In this document: piece after piece, positions 26,999-35,862 of the stretch
How positions within the stretch are numbered: the stretch's first letter is position 1
Layout: every line of letters begins with the position of its first letter
NCBI RefSeq assembly: GCF_001639725.1
Contig: NZ_LTAW01000002.1
Location: forward strand, 62,001 to 126,000
Length of the DNA: 64,000 nucleotides
Source: Marinomonas atlantica
GTDB lineage: Bacteria > Pseudomonadota > Gammaproteobacteria > Pseudomonadales > Marinomonadaceae
Direction: 5' to 3'
Notes under the pieces: generated by a model
What the model was told of the DNA's origin: nothing
Seen by the model: the letters and a program-made list of their open reading frames with translations, nothing else
Databases searched by the model: none
Program-made: the position numbers and the translations under genes

Positions 26999-29900
26999 TT
27001 AGAGCCTAGTATACCTCTTCCTTAGATCAAGAGTATGAGGATATTCATGACAGACCTCTTCTTCTGGTGGTGCCATTGGTCGAGTCGCCTTATCGTGCGC
27101 TACCAAACTGCGCAATTCGTTGAATTGAGTTTGTCCTGGTAGCGTGCCTTGAGTAAAACCATGGTCCCAGAAACGGTTGATACGTCGAGCTTCGGCTTCG
27201 TTACTGTTGACTGGCAACGTATCGTAGCTTCGGCCACCTGGGTGACTAACATGATAAGTGCAGCCACCTATGGAAACGCCGTTCCAAGTATCGATCAAAT
27301 CAAACACCAATGGTGTATCCGTACCAAGCGTTGGATGCAATGCTGACGGTGGCGCCCATGCTTTGTAACGTACCGCGCCAACCGCTTCACCTTTACGACC
27401 AGTGCTTCTAAGCGGAACTCGGCGGCCATTACAAGAAAGCACGTAGCGTCCTTCAGTTAACCCCGACAAGCGTACCTGCAAACGTTCTACAGAGGAGTCC
27501 ACATAGCGAGCCGTACCAGATTGAGAAACTTCCTCGCCCAGTACATGCCATGGTTCAATCGCCCAACGCAATTCCAACTCAATATCGTCGATTTGCTGGC
27601 GGCCATAGTGCGGGAAGCGGAACTCTTCAAACGGCGCTAACCAATCAAGTTTGAATGGTAAACCGTGTTCTTGAAGGTCATCGACAACGGCTTTTATGTC
27701 CTGCCAAACAAAGTGCGGCAGCATAAATTTATCGTGTAACGAAGTGCCCCAACGTACTAATGGCTTGTGATACGGCTTGTCCCAGAAACGCGCCACCAGA
27801 CATCGTAATAACAGCATCTGTACTAATGACATACGCGCATGCGGAGGCATTTCAAATCCACGGAATTCAAGTAAACCTTGGCGGCCACTGCTGGTGCCTG
27901 CGGCATACAGTTTATCAATACAAAACTCTGAACGGTGTGTGTTACCGGTGATATCTACCAGTAAGTTACGCATTAAGCGATCGACTAACCAAGGTTCATC
28001 GACCAATCCTTCTGGGATGTTTTGGAACGCAATTTCCATCTCATATAAGGCTTCATCACGACCTTCATCAGGACGAGGTGCTTGGCTGGTTGGGCCAATA
28101 AACATACCTGAGAACAAATAAGACAGGCCTGGGTGATGCTGCCAGAACGTTACTAAGCTGCGTAGCAAATCGGGACGGCGTAGTAATGGGCTGTCAGCTG
28201 GCGTAACACCGCCTAAAGTGACATGGTTACCGCCGCCGGTGCCAGTGTGGCGGCCATCGTTCATGAACTTTTCAGCACCTAAACGAGACTGATAGGCCTG
28301 CTCATACAGTGTTTCGGTATTGTGCAGTAGTTCGTTCCAGTTTTTTGCAGGATGAATGTTGACTTCGATAACACCTGGGTCTGGGGTGATTAAGAATTTC
28401 TGCATACGAGGGTCTTTCGGAGGTTCATAACCTTCGATCACCACAGGCAGTTTCAGTTCAGTGGCCACTTTTTCAATGCTGTGAAGCAAGCTAACGTAAT
28501 GCTCTAAGTTTTCAAGCGGTGGCAAGAACAAGTGCAAACGACCTTCGCGAGCTTCCACACATAATGCGGTACGAATGATCGGTTTGGTTGCATTTTTAGC
28601 AGCTTGGCGTTGTGCCATTCGAGCTTGAAGCGTTCGCACTTGAGGTGTTGCTTTAGGTGCTTCGGACTGACTAAACGCAGGCAATGGGCCACGGTCGGCA
28701 AAAGGATCACACTCAGGTGTTTGATCTTCTTCTTTGATCGCCGGTAAAGAATTCAATGGCAGACGGTAGCCCATCGGGCTGTCACCCGGAATCAAGGTGA
28801 TAACATCTGAACGCATTGGCCATAGGTTACTTTGCCATTTAGCACCATCAAACTCGATTGGTAATACATAACCACTGACACGTTCTAAGCCTCGGCTTAA
28901 AAGTTTGGCTAAGCGACGGCGCTCTAGGTCATCTTTTAGCGTTGCTTTGCGTGGATTGACGTCGTCTGGTAGAGAGCGCTCTAACCAAAGGTAATAAAGC
29001 GTATCCTCGTAAGACGGTTGTAGGAACTTGGTGTCGAGTTTTAACTTTTTACACAGCGCTTGGCCAAAGCGTCCGGCATCTTTTTCTGTGTGACCATAAT
29101 CTTTGTCGACACGCGCTAAATAGTTAGGATCCTGCCATAAAGCTTCACCGTCTGTTCGCCAGAAACAACCTAAAGCCCAACGCGGTACTTCTTCCCCTGG
29201 ATACCACTTACCTTGACCATAATGAAGCAAACCATTGGCACCGAATTCTTGTTTCATACGCAACAGTAAATCTTTGGCAAGGCGCAGTTTATCGGCACCC
29301 AGTGCGTCGGTATTCCACTGCTCCGAATCCATGTCATCAATTGACACAAACGTCGGTTCACCACCCATGGTAAGGCGAACGTCGCCTTCCTCTAAACGCT
29401 TATCAACAGCATGCCCGAGCGCTTTGATATTCTCCCACTCGTCATCGTCATAAGGTTTGGTGACACGAGGGTCTTCATGGATACGAATGACTTTGTTGGT
29501 GTAGCTAAATTCACATTCACATTCGTCTATAAGACCTGAAATAGGTGCGGCAGATATCGGCTCAGCAGTACATGCTAAAGGGATATGACCTTCGCCAGCG
29601 AACAAACCACTGGTTGGGTCAAGACCCACCCAGCCTGCACCCGGTAAGTAAACTTCACACCAAGCATGCAGATCGGTGAAATCTTCTTCAGGCCCAGAAG
29701 GCCCGTCTAACGCTTTGATGTCAGAGGTAAGCTGAACCAAGTAACCTGATGCGAAACGTGCGGCAAGACCGAGGTGGCGTAGAATCTGCACCAACAACCA
29801 AGACGTGTCACGGCAGGAGCCTTTTTTTAACATCAGGGTTTCGGCGCAGGTCTGCACACCGGGTTCAAGGCGAATACCGTAGCCAATTTCACTCGCTAGT

Positions 29901-30352
29901 CGGCTGTTTAACGCCACTAAAAAGTCGATCGTTACCATGGGTGTTAGGTCAACGCTTTTTAGCCATTCGTCTAATTCAGGGCAGCTTTCGGATTTGTTTA
30001 AATATGGCTGTAGTTCGTCTAGCAGCTGTTGGTCATATTTAAAGGGAAACTTATCCGCGTATTCTTCAACAAAGAAGTCAAACGGGTTAAGCACCGTCAT
30101 ATCGGCGATGACTTCTACTTCAAATTCAAGGCGATTGGTTTTTTCTGGAAAAACCAGACGTGCTTGAAAGTTACCGTATGGGTCTTGTTGCCAGTTTACA
30201 AAATGCTCACCTGGCTCCACTTTAAGAGAGTAGCCATGAATATGTGTACGCGAATGCGGTGCCGGGCGTAAGCGTAGAATATGCGGCGAAACATTGATAA
30301 AGCGATCAAACTCATAGGTGGTTTTATGCTGTATCGCGACGCGAATGGTCAT
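26999..30352 (-). CDS. Transglutaminase-like domain fused to DUF2126 (putative amidoligase)
   Basis: 1117 residues. The N-terminal transglutaminase-like part (about 1-290) has Cys180 in KKGSCRDTSW, His229 in TDLHAWCEVYLP and Asp245 in GLDPTSGL. The remaining two thirds is DUF2126, a family described as a putative amidoligase of glutamine-synthetase-like fold, with stretches such as LTMGGEPTFVSIDDMDSEQW (about 328-347), GTGGGNHVTLGG and LLEFRGFEMPPHARMS. One chain thus couples a predicted amide-cleaving and a predicted amide-forming domain. The start overlaps the alpha-E stop (ATGA), so the two are translationally coupled. Third gene of the cluster. Biochemical role unproven. Confidence 0.92.
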   Translation of the reverse strand: MTIRVAIQHKTTYEFDRFINVSPHILRLRPAPHSRTHIHGYSLKVEPGEHFVNWQQDPYGNFQARLVFPEKTNRLEFEVEVIADMTVLNPFDFFVEEYADKFPFKYDQQLLDELQPYLNKSESCPELDEWLKSVDLTPMVTIDFLVALNSRLASEIGYGIRLEPGVQTCAETLMLKKGSCRDTSWLLVQILRHLGLAARFASGYLVQLTSDIKALDGPSGPEEDFTDLHAWCEVYLPGAGWVGLDPTSGLFAGEGHIPLACTAEPISAAPISGLIDECECEFSYTNKVIRIHEDPRVTKPYDDDEWENIKALGHAVDKRLEEGDVRLTMGGEPTFVSIDDMDSEQWNTDALGADKLRLAKDLLLRMKQEFGANGLLHYGQGKWYPGEEVPRWALGCFWRTDGEALWQDPNYLARVDKDYGHTEKDAGRFGQALCKKLKLDTKFLQPSYEDTLYYLWLERSLPDDVNPRKATLKDDLERRRLAKLLSRGLERVSGYVLPIEFDGAKWQSNLWPMRSDVITLIPGDSPMGYRLPLNSLPAIKEEDQTPECDPFADRGPLPAFSQSEAPKATPQVRTLQARMAQRQAAKNATKPIIRTALCVEAREGRLHLFLPPLENLEHYVSLLHSIEKVATELKLPVVIEGYEPPKDPRMQKFLITPDPGVIEVNIHPAKNWNELLHNTETLYEQAYQSRLGAEKFMNDGRHTGTGGGNHVTLGGVTPADSPLLRRPDLLRSLVTFWQHHPGLSYLFSGMFIGPTSQAPRPDEGRDEALYEMEIAFQNIPEGLVDEPWLVDRLMRNLLVDITGNTHRSEFCIDKLYAAGTSSGRQGLLEFRGFEMPPHARMSLVQMLLLRCLVARFWDKPYHKPLVRWGTSLHDKFMLPHFVWQDIKAVVDDLQEHGLPFKLDWLAPFEEFRFPHYGRQQIDDIELELRWAIEPWHVLGEEVSQSGTARYVDSSVERLQVRLSGLTEGRYVLSCNGRRVPLRSTGRKGEAVGAVRYKAWAPPSALHPTLGTDTPLVFDLIDTWNGVSIGGCTYHVSHPGGRSYDTLPVNSNEAEARRINRFWDHGFTQGTLPGQTQFNELRSLVAHDKATRPMAPPEEEVCHEYPHTLDLRKRYTRL

Positions 30353-31296
30353 GCCGCTTCTCCTTTCTGGAAGTTAAACCAGTTTTCCGTAATTTGCTGG
30401 TGCAAGGTAATAATACTCAGCTGAATGTCGTTTAAGTAGTCACTGAACTCATGGTTAAGGTCACTGGAGTGTTCGACGGAACGTGTTTCTTTGAGTAATC
30501 GATCCGCACTCATAATGACAATGCCTGAGCGTGGTAGCTCTGCTGCCGCCACTTTGATTTGTTCTAAACAGTAATGCTGTGAGCGAGGGAAGTATTTATC
30601 GTTCAGTAAGAAAGTCACCGCTTTGGCGCCGCGAATCGAGCTGCGCATGGTACGTCGGAAGCTCAAGTATGCACTTTGCGATTTCAATACTTTAGACCAG
30701 ACGACTTGTCCAAGTTCTAGATCTTGCTCCTGTTGAGACTGCATCATCAATGACGCAGCCGCGTCGAGGATACGCGTATTCATGTCAGCACGCTCTAAAT
30801 AGCGTCCTAAAATTAGGAATTGCCATCCGGCGTCGCGATCCATCGTTGCTGCTAGCAAACCAATGATTTTCTGGCAGCTCTCAATAATCGTATTGAGGTA
30901 GGCGTGTCGTGCTGAACGATTAATGCCCTGTTTGATATTCTGTTTGGCGAATAAATCCAATTCGTTAATCAGTTCCCACATTTCGTTGGGCAATACATCA
31001 CGCGTCGTACGAATGTTTTCACGCACCAATTTGATGGAGTTCAATAGTGAGCTTGGGTTGTCGTCGTCTGACAATAAAAACTTCACCACATTGCGCTCAT
31101 CTTGCACTTTGTAGCGGTTATTAAAAGCCTCGATACCACTGTTGATCTCGATAAGGTTATACCAAGAGATCTCGACCACATTGTGTGGTAAGTCGAACAG
31201 TAAATCGTCGTATACGCTGACTAAACGGGCCGTGTTTTCCACGCGCTCTAGGTAGCGAGCACTCCAATATAGGCGTTCTGCAACTCTTGAAAGCAT
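30349..31296 (-). CDS. Alpha-E domain protein (DUF403)
   Basis: 315-residue, wholly helical cytoplasmic protein of the alpha-E family, named for a conserved glutamate-rich helical pattern seen here in SRVAERLYWSARYLERVENTARL (residues 3-25) and again near LILGRYLERADMNTRIL. Its biochemical role is unknown; it always accompanies circularly permuted ATP-grasp proteins. The ATG at 31296 has AAAGGAG eight bases upstream; starts further upstream would overlap the preceding gene. It is two bases from the ATP-grasp stop and overlaps the DUF2126 gene by four bases. Confidence 0.92.
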   Translation of the reverse strand: MLSRVAERLYWSARYLERVENTARLVSVYDDLLFDLPHNVVEISWYNLIEINSGIEAFNNRYKVQDERNVVKFLLSDDDNPSSLLNSIKLVRENIRTTRDVLPNEMWELINELDLFAKQNIKQGINRSARHAYLNTIIESCQKIIGLLAATMDRDAGWQFLILGRYLERADMNTRILDAAASLMMQSQQEQDLELGQVVWSKVLKSQSAYLSFRRTMRSSIRGAKAVTFLLNDKYFPRSQHYCLEQIKVAAAELPRSGIVIMSADRLLKETRSVEHSSDLNHEFSDYLNDIQLSIITLHQQITENWFNFQKGEAA

Positions 31297-31298
31297 GA

Positions 31299-32753
31299 TT
31301 AGGCTCCTTTTGTATCCACAATCCAAGTATCTTTACTACCACCACCTTGTGACGAATTAACGACTAGAGAGCCTTTTTTCATCGCCACGCGGGTCAATCC
31401 CCCCGTCGTGACATAGGTGTCTTTGCTTTGCAAAATAAATGGGCGTAGATCCAAGTGGCGCGGTTCTAGTGATCCTTTTCCGATTAAGGTAGGTGCTGTG
31501 GACAGTTTCAACGTGGGTTGAGCAATGTAGTTACGAGGATTATTTTTAATCAACTCCGCAAATTTCTGTTGCTCTTTTTTGGTTGAATGTGGTCCAACAA
31601 GCATACCGTAGCCGCCAGATTCATTGGCTGGTTTTACGACTAATTCATCAAGGTGTGCCAGCACGTATTCGCGCTCTTCTGCGTTATCGCATAGGTAGGT
31701 TTTGACATTTTTCAGAATTGGCTCTTCGTCAAGGTAGTAACGAATTAACTCAGGGACATACGCGTAAACCACTTTGTCATCGGCAACACCGGCCCCCGGC
31801 GCATTGGCTAAGGCTACATTGCCCGCTTTCCAAGCGCGCATTAGACCTGCAACGCCTAATACTGAGTCTGGGTCAAAGGCTTCAGGGTCTAAGAATAAAT
31901 CGTCAATACGGCGATAAATCACATCAACGCGCTCAGGCCCGTAGATGGTTTTCATATAGACACAATCGTCTTCATCGACGAACATATCTGAGCCTTCGAC
32001 CAATTCAGTCCCCATTTTCTGAGCCAAAAAGGCGTGTTCAAAGTAAGCTGAATTGTAGATGCCTGGTGTCATCACGACGATCTCTGGTCGCTCAATATCT
32101 CGCGGAGATAAGGCCGCAAGCGTGTCAAATAGGTTGGATGTGTAAGCACCCACAGGCAAGATTTCATCGTTTTCAAACAGTTCTGGTAACACACGTTTTG
32201 TAATAGCGCGGTTTTCCAGCATATAAGACACACCAGAAGGCACACGTAGGTTATCTTCTAATACATAGAAATCACCGTGCTCATCACGCACTAAGTCTGT
32301 ACCACAAATATGTGCCCAAACACCGTATTTCGGTGACACGCCAACACATTCCGGACGAAAGTTCTTAGAGTCTTTAATTATGTGTTCTGGAATGATTCCG
32401 TCTTTGATGCAGTTTTGATCGTGGTAGAGGTCGTCGATGAAGCGATTAAGGGCGGTGAGTCGTTGTTTTAATCCTTGGGCGGTGACTTCCCAGTCTTTGG
32501 CGGCAATGGTGCGAGGGACAATATCAAAGGGCCAAGCCCGGTCAATGTTTCCTTCTTCGGTATAGACCGTGAAACTGATGCCCATTTCTTGAACGGTCGC
32601 TTCAGCCGTAATGCGGCGCTTCTCAAGCTCCTCTGACGGCAGGCCATTTAAGTAGTCAAGTAATTCCTTAGCGGGTGGGTGAGCTTGTCCTGATGAATTA
32701 ATGAGTTCATCGAAAAAAACGCTAGTGTTGTAATTATCTGTCAATTTTTCCAT
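31299..32753 (-). CDS. Circularly permuted type 2 ATP-grasp ligase
   Basis: 484-residue predicted carboxylate-amine ligase, first gene of the five-gene cluster. ATP-grasp features are visible in permuted order: DLVRDEHGDFYVLEDNLRVP (about 155-175), VDVIYRRIDDLFLDPE (about 278-293), VVKPANESGGYGM (glycine-rich nucleotide loop, about 375), RHLDLRPF (about 433) and TTGGLTRVA with SSQGGGSKDTW near the C-terminus. It should activate a carboxylate as acyl phosphate and join it to an amine, as ATP-grasp enzymes do; the actual substrate is unknown. ATG at 32753 with GGGGAA upstream. The 265-base upstream gap is shared with the divergent FAD monooxygenase; no operator was recognised in it. Confidence 0.93.
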   Translation of the reverse strand: MEKLTDNYNTSVFFDELINSSGQAHPPAKELLDYLNGLPSEELEKRRITAEATVQEMGISFTVYTEEGNIDRAWPFDIVPRTIAAKDWEVTAQGLKQRLTALNRFIDDLYHDQNCIKDGIIPEHIIKDSKNFRPECVGVSPKYGVWAHICGTDLVRDEHGDFYVLEDNLRVPSGVSYMLENRAITKRVLPELFENDEILPVGAYTSNLFDTLAALSPRDIERPEIVVMTPGIYNSAYFEHAFLAQKMGTELVEGSDMFVDEDDCVYMKTIYGPERVDVIYRRIDDLFLDPEAFDPDSVLGVAGLMRAWKAGNVALANAPGAGVADDKVVYAYVPELIRYYLDEEPILKNVKTYLCDNAEEREYVLAHLDELVVKPANESGGYGMLVGPHSTKKEQQKFAELIKNNPRNYIAQPTLKLSTAPTLIGKGSLEPRHLDLRPFILQSKDTYVTTGGLTRVAMKKGSLVVNSSQGGGSKDTWIVDTKGA

Positions 32754-33018
32754 ATCTTATTATTCCCCGTTAACGTCTGCGGGAGTGCGTCAACACAGTT
32801 CATCCTCATAGCAGTATTAGTTATTGATGAACCAAATGCATGCATATAGCAAGCGAAACTTAGAACTTGCTAATACATTTGCATAATCTCCAGCAAGTAT
32901 TGCGCCACAATACCTGTAGAATGTTTCCATTTAATTTATCTGTAAAACTTGATGGCTTGCCAAATTTATATCAGGTTTCTGATTTGGGTTTTTGTTATGA
33001 TGCGGAATGGATTGATCA

Positions 33019-34239
33019 ATGAGTAAGGAAAATACTGTGGCGCATTTAGACCAAGCTAAACAAGTAATCGTCGTAGGTGCTGGCATTGGAGGATTGACGG
33101 TTGCTTTAGGGTTAGCCAAGCAGGGCTTTCAGGTCAGAATCTTCGAGCAAGCGTCTTCATTGAGTGAAGTCGGTGCAGGCTTACAACTTAGCCCAAATGC
33201 AATAAAAGTACTGCGAGAATTTGGTGTGAAAGACCAAATTGAGAAGCATGCTTATACCCCACAGAAAGCCTGTATTCGAGATTATAAATCGGGTGATTAT
33301 TATTTAGAAACATCGCTAGGCAAGCACATTGAGCAACGATACGGTGCGCCTTATTGGCACATCCACAGAGCTGATTTACATAAAGAATTAGTGCAAGCCT
33401 GTTACAGTGCTGGCGTCGAAATAGAGTTGGATCACAAAGTGCAGGGCTACCGTGAAGATCCTAAACATGCCACGGTACTGCTGGAAAACGGTACTGAACA
33501 CGCCGACATTGTGATCGGGGCTGATGGGATTCATTCTAAAATGCGTGAGCTAATGCTGGGGGTTCAAGCGCCTATTTTTACTGGCCAAGTAGCATGGCGT
33601 GGTACGGTTCCAGTCTCGGCAATCAAAGGCGCTTCCATTCAACCGAATGCCACCGTTTGGGCTGGCCCAAATAAACATCTTGTGACCTACTATTTACGCG
33701 GAGGCGAGTTTATTAACTTTGTTGCCGTTGAAGAGCGGGCGGAATGGCGATCTGAATCATGGCGTGAGGCGGGCGATGTAGAAGAGCTCCGCCGTAAATT
33801 TTTAGGCTGGCACCCCGAAGTCACTTCGGTTTTAGAAGCCTGTGATGAAACCTTTTTATGGGCTTTAAATGGCCGTCCTACGCTCCCCAAATGGCATGAT
33901 GAACGTCTGGTATTGTTAGGTGATGCCTGTCATCCAATGTTGCCCTTTATGGCGCAAGGTGCCGCGATGGCCATTGAAGATGCCTATGTTCTGGTGACAA
34001 CATTGACAAAATACCCATTCAAAGAAGCCTTTGATAAATACGAAAGCGTTCGAAAACCTCGAGTTACTGCGGTTCAACGACAGTCGCGTGATAATGCTGC
34101 CTTGTACCATATGCACGGTGGTTGGGAAGGGCGCTTAAAACTCAAAGCGCTTGGTGTTGCCTCAAAATACTTCAGTCGTATCATTGATGCTAAGTTGGAT
34201 CATATCTATGGACACGATGTGACCACGCTGGCTCTGTAG
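33019..34239 (+). CDS. FAD-dependent aromatic monooxygenase (salicylate/3-hydroxybenzoate hydroxylase-like)
   Basis: Group A flavoprotein hydroxylase of 406 residues. FAD contacts are VGAGIGGL (residues 20-27), the DG motif GADGIHSKMRE (about 173) and GDACHPMLPFMAQGAAMAIED (about 300). The AxxxL-type stretch GAGLQLSPNAIKVL after the first strand is typical of salicylate- and 3-hydroxybenzoate 6-hydroxylases. It would use NAD(P)H and oxygen to hydroxylate an aromatic acid, but no ring-cleavage genes are nearby, so the substrate is open. Two starts are possible: ATG at 33019 or GTG at 33037, which has AAGGA at good spacing. Confidence 0.88.
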   Translation: MSKENTVAHLDQAKQVIVVGAGIGGLTVALGLAKQGFQVRIFEQASSLSEVGAGLQLSPNAIKVLREFGVKDQIEKHAYTPQKACIRDYKSGDYYLETSLGKHIEQRYGAPYWHIHRADLHKELVQACYSAGVEIELDHKVQGYREDPKHATVLLENGTEHADIVIGADGIHSKMRELMLGVQAPIFTGQVAWRGTVPVSAIKGASIQPNATVWAGPNKHLVTYYLRGGEFINFVAVEERAEWRSESWREAGDVEELRRKFLGWHPEVTSVLEACDETFLWALNGRPTLPKWHDERLVLLGDACHPMLPFMAQGAAMAIEDAYVLVTTLTKYPFKEAFDKYESVRKPRVTAVQRQSRDNAALYHMHGGWEGRLKLKALGVASKYFSRIIDAKLDHIYGHDVTTLAL

Positions 34240-34296
34240 TGCATTGATCTGCAGCCATTTATTCAACGAAATTCGTGTCATGCATAGGACGCCTCT

Positions 34297-35178
34297 GTGA
34301 GCACTTCTTCTCATCTTAAAGCCGAGCTGATTTTAGTTTTGGTGACTGTCATTGCTGCATTTGGTTGGATTTTCTCCAAAGAGGCATTGGCTGGCTTACC
34401 GCCTATTTTCTTTCTTGGCGTTCGCTTTGTACTGGCCGGCTTGATTCTGTTTTTTGTCGGGGCGCGTTTTTTTAAGGGCATTACATGGCATGATCTAAAA
34501 GGCGCGATCATGGTTGGTCTCGTCATGGGCGTTGCCATGATGTTCTGGATTATCGGACTTGATCAGGTGAGTAACTTAGGTGTCGGGGCTTTCATCAATA
34601 GTCTTGGCGTGATTTTGGTGCCTGTGTTTGCACGCTTCTTATTTAACGAGCGCCCAGCCAAAAGCATTTGGTTTGCCCTGCCTATTGCAATCATTGGTCT
34701 AGCGTTGTTGGCATTGGGGAATGGCTTAGCTTTTGAGTTTGCACAGCTGTATTTCTTTATTGCAGCCGTGACCTTTGCAATACAATTCAATTTATTGACG
34801 CGTATGTCGAGCCGTTTACATGTGTTAGTGCTTACCTCGATTCAACTCATCACGGCAGGTGCATTATTACTGGTTATATCACCCACTGTAGAAGAGATTC
34901 CTCAGACAGTGTCATTACCGATTGTCGGCTGGTTTCTAGCCAGTACTGTAATTGCCACCAGTTTACGATTCTTGTTGCAAACCTATGGGCAAAGTTTAAC
35001 GCCTGCCAGTCATGCTGCTGTGATTATGAATTTAGAGCCAGTTTGGACTGCACTGCTAGCCGCTATTTGGTTCAGTGAGAAAATGGCTGCCTTACAAGTG
35101 CTGGGGTGTGGTCTGATATTTGTCGCAATGCTGGTAAGTAAGTGGCGGCAAGTATTGGTTTTTCTAAGGATTCGTTGA
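34297..35178 (+). CDS. EamA/DMT-family inner membrane exporter
   Basis: 293 residues with about ten hydrophobic helices and two EamA repeats (about 10-140 and 150-285). The second repeat ends with the typical ASHAAVIMNLEPVWTALLAAIW. It belongs to the drug/metabolite transporter superfamily, exporting metabolites or amino acids in general; substrate unknown. GTG start at 34297 with AGGA eight bases upstream. It lies 57 bases after the monooxygenase with no terminator between, so both may be co-transcribed, and it converges on the TetR gene. Confidence 0.88.
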   Translation: MSTSSHLKAELILVLVTVIAAFGWIFSKEALAGLPPIFFLGVRFVLAGLILFFVGARFFKGITWHDLKGAIMVGLVMGVAMMFWIIGLDQVSNLGVGAFINSLGVILVPVFARFLFNERPAKSIWFALPIAIIGLALLALGNGLAFEFAQLYFFIAAVTFAIQFNLLTRMSSRLHVLVLTSIQLITAGALLLVISPTVEEIPQTVSLPIVGWFLASTVIATSLRFLLQTYGQSLTPASHAAVIMNLEPVWTALLAAIWFSEKMAALQVLGCGLIFVAMLVSKWRQVLVFLRIR

Positions 35179-35191
35179 TGGTGTTACCTAG

Positions 35192-35761
35192 CTAATCTGG
35201 GAAAAGCTCATTCAGCATGTGTTCAAAAAGTTGATGTGATTGTTGACTAAAAGGCTCTGCGTAGTCTGCACTGCGATGAAATAAACCGTCAGTCAGTGCT
35301 ACCAGAAAGCGAATGCGCGCCTGAATATCAGCGTCCTCATCAAGCGCATAACGTTGACGAACAATATTCTTGGCGTGCTCGGTTAAACGGCGGTCTGCAT
35401 CGGCTTGAATCTTAGCCAGCGCTGGCGAGCGGTTAGCTTCAGCCTTGATTTCCATATTGAGAATTCGCTCTATACGAAATTCTTCGCAGTTCTTTTGTTC
35501 GAATACGCGCGCCAGCCAATCTTTCTTCTCTATAAAGTCTTCCATCATTTCCATGTATTCTTCCGTTTTACGCTCTACAACGGCACGGATGATGCTCTCT
35601 TTGTGTGCAAAATAACGGTAAATTTGACCAACACTTAATTCTGCTGTTTTAGCAACCTCCGCCATGCTGGCTTTATGAAAGCCTTTTTCCACAACGTGTA
35701 CGATAAATGCATCTATGATTTGCTGGCGACGTTGTTGCTCGTTGACTGGAGGCTTGTTCAT
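35192..35761 (-). CDS. TetR-family regulator of the adjacent RND efflux pump
   Basis: 189 residues: an N-terminal TetR HTH (about 10-55; ASMAEVAKTAELSVGQIYRYFAHKE) and a helical ligand-binding domain. Divergent from the acrAB-like genes, with the palindrome GAATGAACGCTCATTC at 35815-35830 between them, so it probably represses the pump and is relieved by a pump substrate. ATG at 35761 is preferred; a GTG four codons upstream is in frame. Neither has a clear ribosome site, so the message may be leaderless or weakly translated. Confidence 0.88.
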   Translation of the reverse strand: MNKPPVNEQQRRQQIIDAFIVHVVEKGFHKASMAEVAKTAELSVGQIYRYFAHKESIIRAVVERKTEEYMEMMEDFIEKKDWLARVFEQKNCEEFRIERILNMEIKAEANRSPALAKIQADADRRLTEHAKNIVRQRYALDEDADIQARIRFLVALTDGLFHRSADYAEPFSQQSHQLFEHMLNELFPD

Positions 35762-35806
35762 ATTTATTTGCACGATTAAAAGATGGGAAGTGTAACGTCG
35801 CTAGAT

Positions 35807-35830
35807 TATAGTAGGAATGAACGCTCATTC
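35807..35830 (+). promoter_or_regulatory. Promoter/operator of the RND efflux operon
   Basis: The palindrome GAATGAACGCTCATTC (35815-35830; GAATGA-N4-TCATTC) lies just downstream of a -10-like TATAGT (35807-35812). Position and symmetry fit an operator for the divergent TetR protein. Confidence 0.65.
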
Positions 35831-35862
35831 TCAAATGATAATTATTGGAGTTGTCACAGTTT

